A stretch of DNA of 25,598 nucleotides from Gnetum montanum (Eukaryota; Streptophyta; Gnetopsida; Gnetales; Gnetaceae). The DNA is taken from the NCBI GenBank assembly GCA_015680685.1, contig MNCI01025010.1, positions 1-25,598 on the forward strand, given 5' to 3'. A program made the translations under genes and the position numbers. This document shows positions 19,851 to 25,598 of this stretch, piece by piece; the stretch's first letter is position 1, and every line of letters starts with the position of its first letter. The notes under the pieces were generated by a model that saw nothing but the letters and a program-made list of their open reading frames with translations, was not told where the DNA came from and did no database searches.

Positions 19851-20546
19851 CTATGCGTATGAAAAGATCAAACCTTAAGACAACAGAAACAGGGTGCGAC
19901 ACTCTAAAACGACAAGCCATTTAAAAACACTATACCTATTTTGGGGTGGACCTCCTGAATTCATTTGACAACTTCTTCCACGATTCCGGCCACAAAATCC
20001 ATCTTACTTGGCATTTCAGACCAAGTAAATGGTTCACGGGTGTGGGAACTAACCTCAGCGGTCCTCTCAGGGGGAACTATCTTCATGGGTACATCTAAGC
20101 GCACCGTCCTGGTCTCGCTTCCTTCGTCTGGAAAAATGAAAATATGAAAATAAAATGTCGTAGAAATGACAACTAATGGGGCAAGTTGAAATAAGATAAA
20201 AAGAAAACATACCACACTCCTCGTCACCTTCTGGAGGATCGCCTAAATCCAGATTCCCCTGGAGAAAGCTACGGAACATTTGCTCGACACCACCCTGGTC
20301 ATCCAACGGCTCAATTTCCATGGTGTTTTCCTTTAATTCCTCCATTCCTCCTCCCTGATCCTTATCCACATTTTCCTCTTCATTGTTCCGCTCCATGTTG
20401 GTCTTCTTCTCCTCCGTAATAGTTTCTAGGGCCTGCTTTCTCACTTCCCAAATCAAGCCAAAGACGTCAGTGACATGTAAGCGATTGAAAAGAAAAATTA
20501 TGGACAAAAAAAATAATAAAACAATAAGCTAGCAAAGTCTACATAC

Positions 20547-21587
20547 TGGGCATCTTGAATCTTATGCGCATCACTCGCTGCTCGCTCACATTCGAAACTT
20601 CCCCAGTTGGGCATTCGTGCCTCTTCAGCTTTGTTTTGGCCTGGCCCATGGTTTCTTTGATAACCCACTCAGCTCTTCTTGCAGTGAGGAGCACATCATC
20701 TGGCTCTAACCCCAGACTATCGCGAGTATGAATGGAGGTACCCGATGATCCTCCGGTCATAATAGACACGGACTCCTCGATGCCTTTAGGTGCATCCTGG
20801 GACTTGGCTGTATCGAACAAGTGGTTGATCCACGGGTGGGATAGTTGACCCCGATCCCGTAGAACAAACTTGTTACCAGCGCGGACTACCAAAAACTCGG
20901 CGAAGCGACGAAGATAACCAGCAAAGAAGGCAAAGGTAAAGTGGGATTGCGCCTTGATATTCAATCGTAATCACACTATCTCCTTGTGCATGCCTGACAA
21001 CAGAAATTCAGCCTAGTTATAGTGCATGCCAGTTTCCAGGATAGTTCTCATAACTCACATAGCCTCAACCCCAAGGCTCCATACCTGAGAAAGGGTTTTG
21101 GGAAATACCCGCACCCTAAACAGGGGATACAGTTCATTCACCTCTTCAACCTTTGCTTTCCCCTGCATCGGGAATCCCTTAGCACCCTTGGCCAGGCCTA
21201 ACCAGTCCTCCAACTCGTGCACCGTATGGAGCTCTTTATGAGCTCCGTCTAGAACTACACTTATGCCATCTGTCGGTACCCCAAATAAGTTTGAAAAGAA
21301 TTCTGACGACAGATGGAAAACTACCTTAACACCCTTAATCCGGGTGCTGTAGTACGAGATAGACTCATTAAAAGAATCCACGATCCCAATCATTTCCCCT
21401 ATCGATACATCAGGACTTGGGGTCATGAAGAGCTCCATAAGGCCGGCATTATCCAAGCAGCGAACAATAGATGGTGAAGCATGATTGCGTAACCATTTTT
21501 GAGCCTTAGTCACCTCTCCGAACTTCATTGACAGTGTTGTCTCGATTTGTCCGATTGTGATAGGATCCCCGCCAGGAGTTGCATCAA
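20547..21587 (-). other. Exon 4: plant mobile domain / 'plant transposon protein'-like helical domain
   Basis: The largest exon (1,041 bases) reads in one frame with three stops. KWLRNHASPSIVRCLDNAGL (about 21495-21436) resembles the opening of plant mobile domain proteins (W....R.I..L...GL). FNESISYYSTRIKGVKVVF (about 21372-21316) with FFSNLFGVPTDG (about 21300-21265) resembles the 'F......RG..V.F....N.L.G.P' core shared with plant transposon-protein (Transposase_32-like) domains. The C-terminal half (HFTFAFFAGYLRRFAEFLVV, about 20944-20885) matches the helix with a YAI..G-type segment in those families. I cannot decide between the two families by eye. Known PMD proteins occur both as host silencing factors and inside transposons. 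Confidence 0.5.
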
Positions 21588-22017
21588 CTACAAATGCAAT
21601 ATAAGATTGTCGTATCAGTATAACCCTTGGCAGTTAAAACACATTAGCACATCCAAAAGATATTGTCATTTACCTCCTGTAGTAGACTTGGATGTGCTTC
21701 CTGGACCAGAATCACGAGGGAAAACTGGCCCCTGGTCCGACCAATCTTTATCCAGCCATCCACGAGCTTGGCACAATGCCAATGCTCTAGAGAATTATTG
21801 GTGAAAATAGATGATATCCTCCTTCATTAGACCTAATACAGTTTTACGAAGGGTGGGACCTGTCATAAATGCCTCTAGAGCGGTACGAGTTAAGGCAAGC
21901 CCATCATCTTCGACACATATTTCGTCCTCATTAACTTTTGGCCTACAAACGAGCGGATGTCAAAACTGAGGCAAATGCCAAATGACGAAAAGAAGCAATA
22001 AACTTGAATGGTCCTAC

Positions 22018-22412
22018 CTGCCCACTTGGTACACTATGCCAGGAGGGTTCTGGAATAATGTATGCGCGTGTGCGGCTAAAAATAAAGTATTATCGAGGTA
22101 GTCCTGTGGGAAGAACCATCCTCATTCATAAGCTGCCCCTCGTCGATGTCTTCCATGAAGACAACGACACCCTCCGCGGCTCCTGGCAGCATTGCCTCAA
22201 CTATGCTCTGCGCCACCAGTTCATTCAGGTGTGACCAAATAACTACTTCAAAGTTGTCCAATATGAAGGACAGGAATTCAGATGCACCTTCTCTAAACCA
22301 AACCCCGTTGTGTTCCACGGTTAAGTCCAGGGTAGGCTCATTTGTCTCAATAGGGCCAAACCATGTTAGCAGCCCAACAAGCTCAACCATGAGGAGAAAA
22401 GGCTTGGTGACC
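22018..22412 (-). other. Exon 2: FCP1/NIF-type HAD phosphatase-like domain with lost catalytic acids
   Basis: KPFLLMVELVGLL (about 22405-22367) lines up with HAD motif I of FCP1-like proteins (LLVLDLNGLL), but the nucleophile Asp is Glu (22384-22382) and the second acid position is Val. GVWFREGASEFLSF, then NFEVVIWSHLNELV (about 22268-22227), matches the RPG..EFL....FEV.IWS segment around motif II. After a one-base frame change near 22105, DNTLFLAAHAHTLFQNPPG (about 22094-22038) matches motif III (NTLLLDDSPYKA.LNPP), with both Asp replaced by Ala. I therefore infer a phosphatase fold without catalysis. Exon 3 continues with LRKTVLGLMKEDII, like the C-terminal end of this domain. Confidence 0.58.
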
Positions 22413-23176
22413 CTGCAAACAACCAGAGTACCAACGTAAAATCAGGCATGCACCAAAACAACGTGAACAACCAAGGTTCACATCGTAGACTGACACTTAG
22501 AAAAATTTTCTAACTGTTTACGCTCGGCGTATACACTGTTAAAACCTAGTGTAGACGCTGCCAAAATTTGTATATGCTATCGAAATCTGTTCACACCTGA
22601 CATATACGCTGCCTAACCCAGCGTATACGCTGACAATTAACTGTTTATGCTAACGCCCGAACTTCTTACGCTTAGCGTATACGCTGAAGAAACCCTCAGC
22701 GTATACGCCAGAGAAGTGGCCAGCGTAAATAGTCTACGCTATACACTGAGCAAACAGTTTACGCCAGAAACATGAAAAACAAGTCTACGCTGCATCATAC
22801 TTAAAAGAACAACTTTGTACGCTCAGCGTATACGCCGAAGAAACCCTCAACGTATACGCCGTCACAGCGTAGATCGTCTACGCTGATAAAACAGAAAGCT
22901 TACGCTGAAAAAACAGAACTTCGTGCATAGAAAACTTCTTACGCCGTATAGCCTCCAGCGAGAAAAAGTGATTACGCTGCATGCTAAAAATAGATTACGC
23001 TATGATAGTCGACACTAACCTGACTTTACGCTGTAAATTCACGCTCGGCGTATACGCCGACGTCTCTACGCTGTGAATTTACGCTCGGCGTATATGTCGA
23101 AAACCCCTACGAGACTATCTACACTTCGAAGCACGTACAGGAAAAAATAACTAACAGAGACAGGATCAGAGCCCAC
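22413..23176 (-). repeat. Intron 1 of the antisense gene, filled with GCGTATACGC palindromes
   Basis: Donor CACAG/GTGGGC and acceptor TGTTTGCAG/GG bound a 764-base intron. Within it (22510-23110) are five exact GCGTATACGC copies (about 22620, 22676, 22699, 22826 and 23048) and many variants (AGCGTAAA, GTCTACGCTG, CGTATACACTG). This is the same word family as 13225-14760. Related words continue into the 5' untranslated region (23290-23520). Confidence 0.75.
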
Positions 23177-23307
23177 CTGTGTGATGTTCTAGGCCATGAT
23201 GGAATCCTTGGCCGAGGCAGGCACTGCAGCATGGCTTCGCTCTCTTCTGCGAAGGTCAAGTCAGGACTCTTCCTCCCCTGCCCTTCCACCTCCTTGCCCT
23301 TGCCCAT

Positions 23308-23547
23308 CTCGGCGTTTACGCTAGGATTGATAGCTTACACTTAGGGTTGAAATTCTGTACACCTACGCTCGACCTTCTACGCTCGGTGTCTACGCTGGGG
23401 TTTAGTCGGCGTCTACGCTGGGTTTAATCGATCGGCATTTACGCTGGAGTTTGGGTTTACTCTTACGCTAGGTTTCACAGTTTACGCTTATGCTCGCTCA
23501 GTCGCTTATGCTCAAAATGCAATGTGACAAATGAAGCTCCCCCCCCC
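23308..23547 (-). promoter_or_regulatory. Putative 5' untranslated region of the antisense gene
   Basis: Between the TATA box and the start codon, about 210 transcribed bases would be repeats of (A/G)GCGTA(A/G)A(C/T) in the minus sense, for example CCCAGCGTAGACGCC and CCAGCGTAAATGCC. No upstream ATG-initiated ORF of note. Confidence 0.45.
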
Positions 23548-23556
23548 TTTTTTATA
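23548..23556 (-). promoter_or_regulatory. TATA box of the antisense gene
   Basis: The minus strand reads GCACTATAAAAAAGGGG. Predicted start at about 23520-23528, about 215 bases upstream of the ATG. GC-rich GGCGGCGGCGTCAGCGTCGG lies just upstream. The sequence differs from the TATAAATA boxes of the LTR-like regions, so this promoter is not simply one of those LTRs. Confidence 0.55.
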
Positions 23557-23734
23557 GTGCTCCGCCGACGCTGACGCCGCCGCCTCCCAGTTTGCTACTT
23601 TTTGCCTTTTTACTTATTTTTTGCCAAAAATTTGCTCAAAAATAATAAAAAAACAGAAATTACTAGATCCTGGTCCCCCGTGGACCCCATTCCAGACATT
23701 TACGCTGAACATTCCAGCGTAAACTGTCACATGT

Positions 23735-23858
23735 CGCCCGGTAAGGCGTTAAACTGCCACCTCCAAATTACATGTCGCCCGGTAAGGCGTTAAACTACCG
23801 CCTACGGCCCGGTATGGCCTTAAACTGCCATGACATGTCCCGGTGTGATGATAATCCA
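23735..23858 (+). repeat. Mini-hairpin array B, at the promoter-side edge of the insert
   Basis: Three good units: CGCC-CGGTAA-GGCG then TTAAACT (23735-23755), the same stem with TTAAACTA (23776-23797), and GGCC-CGGTAT-GGCC then TTAAACT (23806-23826). A fourth, decayed unit lies at about 23836-23858. Same plus-strand orientation, loop start (CG..A.) and tail as array A, 5 kb away. It ends about 20 bases inside the right edge of the insert. Confidence 0.85.
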
Positions 23859-23867
23859 GCATCATGC

Positions 23868-24458
23868 ATGTACACGTACCTAAAATTACCAAAGAACATA
23901 GAACGATACCCATTAGCTCATTTAGCTCTATGTTTATTGGCAGGAGCAAGCCTGATGGATTTCCAGCACTGAACCGAACCATTAATTATCGATGGACCAT
24001 ATGGCAAAATTGGAAGGGACATCAACATAAACCTCATCCACTTAAGTTTAGCAATGGACAATGCTGTCATCGCCTCAACACAGCAAATAATAGACGACTA
24101 CAAAGGCATGACAAAATCCCTCGACATAGAAGCCGAAAATATCACCGAAGACCCGTTGACCGAAACCCCCATAACCATGCCCAATGGGGAAATTAAAATA
24201 CTAAAATTAAGCACATTACTAAAACCACACCTAGCCAAAAACATTGAAGACATGCTTAGGGAAAATATGAAAGCATTCTCTTGGTCTTACACGGACATGC
24301 TCGGACTAGATCCCTGAATTGTCCAACACAATATTATCCCTGACCCGAAGTTGAGACCTGTAAAACAAAAAGCACGAAAGGTTAAACCTGAGGTGGCATT
24401 AGCAGTTCGCAATGAGATCACCAAGTTTTATCAGGCTAGCTTCATTCGAGCTGTTGAT
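23868..24458 (+). pseudogene. pol: Element C pol resumed: linker and N-terminal reverse transcriptase
   Basis: From 23868 the frame reads LPKNIERYPLAHLALCLLAG, a TGA at 23970-23972, GPYGKIGRDININLIHLSLA, then KAFSWSYTDMLGLDP (about 24270-24314), a TGA (24315-24317), IIPDPKLRPVKQKARKVKPE (about 24330-24389) and ITKFYQASFIRAVD (about 24417-24458). The last pieces match the RT entry region (FAWS..DMPGIDP, HKL...P..KPV.QK.R.F, L..AGFIREV) and align with element A at 1320-1500. The match stops exactly at 24458, where an LTR-like TG begins. The rest of pol should continue beyond that insertion, outside the window. Confidence 0.78.
23879..23886 (+). repeat. Right copy of direct repeat CCTAAAAT
   Basis: Partner of 18326-18333. 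The codon phase is the same at both copies (CTA begins at 18327 and 23880, both third-frame positions), so the host reading frame is unchanged across the insert. Confidence 0.4.
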
Positions 24459-24545
24459 TGTAACGATGAAAAATGTCGGCTGCTGGAAAATACCAAACAA
24501 AATTCTGTGTACACGTCGTCCTCTGTATCTTTTTGCCAACTGAGG

Positions 24546-24553
24546 TATTTATA
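24546..24553 (-). promoter_or_regulatory. TATA box of the LTR-like insertion
   Basis: The minus strand reads CCTATAAATACC. This is the same octamer as at 7214-7221 and 9771-9778. Transcription start at about 24515-24525 would leave only about 60 bases of R-U5. Confidence 0.5.
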
Positions 24554-24653
24554 GGTTTGACAACGTGTGGAGAAGGAATGGCTGTGATAACACATGTCTC
24601 AGACCTTGTGAGACGCCGTTGACCTAATCATCTTTTTGTTGAACTTTGTGATA

Positions 24654-25170
24654 ACGCACAATACGCTCATTTGCGTACTGTGCGTGTGAATAACAGATGT
24701 GCGTCGGGCATGTTTTAGCTGACTTTGGGCTATATTACGCTCATTCACATTGCATCGCGTGCAAGAGCGTAACAAAGCATGAAAACAAAGGGTTCAAGCT
24801 GTTTTACGCTCGTTTACGCCGTCGAGCGTAGTGAAGCGTAAATGATGATTAGCTTGGCGATGCATTACGCTGAGATACGCTACGTTGCGTAACGAGCGTA
24901 AGCTGATCTATCCGTAAGAAAGGGAAAAGAGTTGATCTGTTGCGCTTCTTCTGGACTTTCTTTGACTTTTTCGAAGCTCATTACGCTGTCGTGCGTAACA
25001 GAGCATAAACTCGGCCTTGGACAAAGGACTTAGCAAAATACACGAGAATTCGTATATTATGCTGCTTAAGCCTCTCCAGATGTTGAAGTAAGTCACCTTC
25101 TAATATTAGACTATGTTGAAAAGTATCACGCTAAGCGTCATTACGCTACGTCGTGTGATATAGCATACAG
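24654..25170. repeat. Array of nested hairpins built from TTACGCT / AGCGTAA
   Basis: Outer arms pair perfectly: ACGCACA/TGTGCGT (24654-24660/24679-24685), TTACGCTC/GAGCGTAA (24735-24742/24765-24772), TTTACGCT/AGCGTAAA (24803-24810/24835-24842) and TTACGCT/AGCGTAA (24865-24871/24895-24901). Looser ones lie near 24981 and 25140. The first three have a second, inner inverted repeat (TACGC/GCGTA, TTGCA/TGCAA, GCTCG/CGAGC). Confidence 0.8.
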
Positions 25171-25598
25171 AGAGAAAACATAGTGATATTGGAAATCTGC
25201 AAAGGAAATCGAAGACTTGATGCTACATGCCTTTCTGCCTTACTCTGCCTTGTTCTTCCTTCTGGAATTCTGACATGTGCTCTCGCCTGATCGCGAATCT
25301 TTGCCTGAGGCCGACTCACAATTTTCACGGTGTTTCAATGGCCCCTCTTTGTTGATGGTTAGAGGGCTTGCCCGAAAGACATCGACAAAGAATACGAAAC
25401 ACCGGATTGGTGAGAGTACCAACCGCATCCATCAATGGCTACTCAAGTGTTGCCCTATCAACATAGAAGAGCAAGGATGGAGGGTATGGGAGATAAGATG
25501 ATTTGGCAGGAAATAGGTTCGGGGAAGACTCAAATGAGTTAGGATGGTGGAAGTATGGAATACGCTCATTGAACACACAGGAACGTATGCATACTTAT

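Larger units (their letters stand above)
18866..23307 (-). pseudogene. Eight-exon antisense gene: dead FCP1-like phosphatase plus plant-mobile-domain-like protein
   Basis: Start ATG 23307-23305 (GAG ATG G context), stop TAG 18868-18866. Exons: 23307-23177, 22412-22018, 21942-21674, 21587-20547, 20443-20213, 20127-19936, 19850-19066, 18967-18866, totalling 3,146 bases, about 1,045 codons. All seven introns are GT-AG with matching phases (2,2,1,1,1,1,0). Six are 75-103 bases, and intron 1 is 764. Domains: basic N-terminus, FCP1/HAD-like (exons 2-3), plant-mobile-domain or plant-transposon-protein-like (exon 4), acidic and coiled-coil region (exons 5-7), acidic Gly/Ala/Pro-rich tail (exon 8). 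Stops in frame: 21795, 21055, 21013, 20971, 19961, 19699, 19591 and 19447. One frameshift lies near 22100-22117. It lies inside element C, opposite in strand. A captured gene or an element's own protein; function unknown. Confidence 0.72.
24459..25598 (-). mobile_element. LTR-like insertion in element C RT (continues past the window)
   Basis: RT coding is cut at 24458 and the next bases are TGTAACGATG. On the minus strand the sequence therefore ends ...CGTTACA, a TG...CA-type LTR end. A minus-strand TATA box (24546-24553) lies near this end, and an array of nested hairpins (24654-25170) sits upstream of it in the presumed U3. No primer-binding site can follow because RT coding follows, so it is a solo LTR or the 3' LTR of a minus-strand element. 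A duplicated target TTGAT (24454-24458) is predicted at its far end. ORFs within are short and unconvincing. Confidence 0.5.

Noticed and set aside
19447-21797. All eight in-frame stops of the antisense gene could come from C-to-T changes, suggesting methylation-driven decay
   Set aside because: Every stop codon is one C-to-T step from a sense codon (CAA, CAG, CGA), so the pattern carries no information by itself.
22035-22105. An extra intron in exon 2 to explain the frame change before the HAD motif III segment
   Set aside because: The only acceptor (TTCTTCCCACAG) would require an intron under 70 bases with a weak donor in GC-rich coding-like sequence. A frameshift is simpler.
18334-23878. 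CACTA, Helitron or Mutator-type termini at the insert edges
   Set aside because: No CACTA ends, no CTRR end next to a hairpin and no terminal inverted repeats could be seen, so the class is left open.
23749-24196. Plus- and minus-strand ORFs across array B
   Set aside because: They run through the hairpin repeats in frames other than the pol frame and show no domain.

Overview
The window looks like non-coding-rich nuclear DNA from a large plant genome. The evidence is decayed Ty3/Gypsy retroelements nested on both strands, LTR-type promoters, short AT-rich GT-AG introns and a 930-base assembly gap. I cannot name the species. No intact gene, rRNA or tRNA is visible.

Layout. (A) 1-2560 and 5300-6210, plus strand: a decayed Ty3/Gypsy pol in the order protease, second (plant/archaeal-type) RNase H, reverse transcriptase, RNase H, then integrase. 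It is split by about 2.7 kb of non-coding DNA holding an LTR-like TATA box. (B) 6571-14505, minus strand: remnants of a gag-protease family. Two LTR-end/primer-binding-site junctions (6571-6594, 14482-14505), two protease copies (8680-8935, 11990-12480), a proline-rich gag tail (12480-13110) and three LTR-like promoters or promoter regions belong here. (C) 14795-18335 and 23868-24458, plus strand: a Tat-like gag-protease and the N-terminal part of reverse transcriptase from one element. A 5.5-kb insert separates its protease from its RT. (D) 24459-25598: an LTR-like sequence inserted into that RT.

The insert at about 18334-23878 is the most interesting part. Read on the minus strand it contains a TATA box, a start codon in good context, eight exons with phase-matched GT-AG introns and a stop codon. 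The predicted product is about 1,045 residues: an FCP1/HAD-phosphatase-like domain whose acidic catalytic residues are replaced, then a plant-mobile-domain / 'plant transposon protein'-like domain, a coiled-coil region and an acidic tail. Eight in-frame stops and one frameshift mark it as a pseudogene here. Near both ends of the insert lie arrays of tiny hairpins followed by TTAAACT(A). The stems change sequence but keep pairing. An 8-bp direct repeat (CCTAAAAT) brackets the insert, and the host pol is in the same reading frame on both sides of it. This suggests an undescribed gene-carrying mobile unit or retroelement module.

A second theme is dense short palindromes near promoters: GCGTATACGC arrays (13.2-14.7 kb and again in the 5' part of the antisense gene), a GCGATATCGC-like array (9.8 kb), nested TTACGCT/AGCGTAA hairpins (24.65-25.17 kb) and a 192-bp tandem repeat with a covarying inverted repeat (7.7-8.15 kb).
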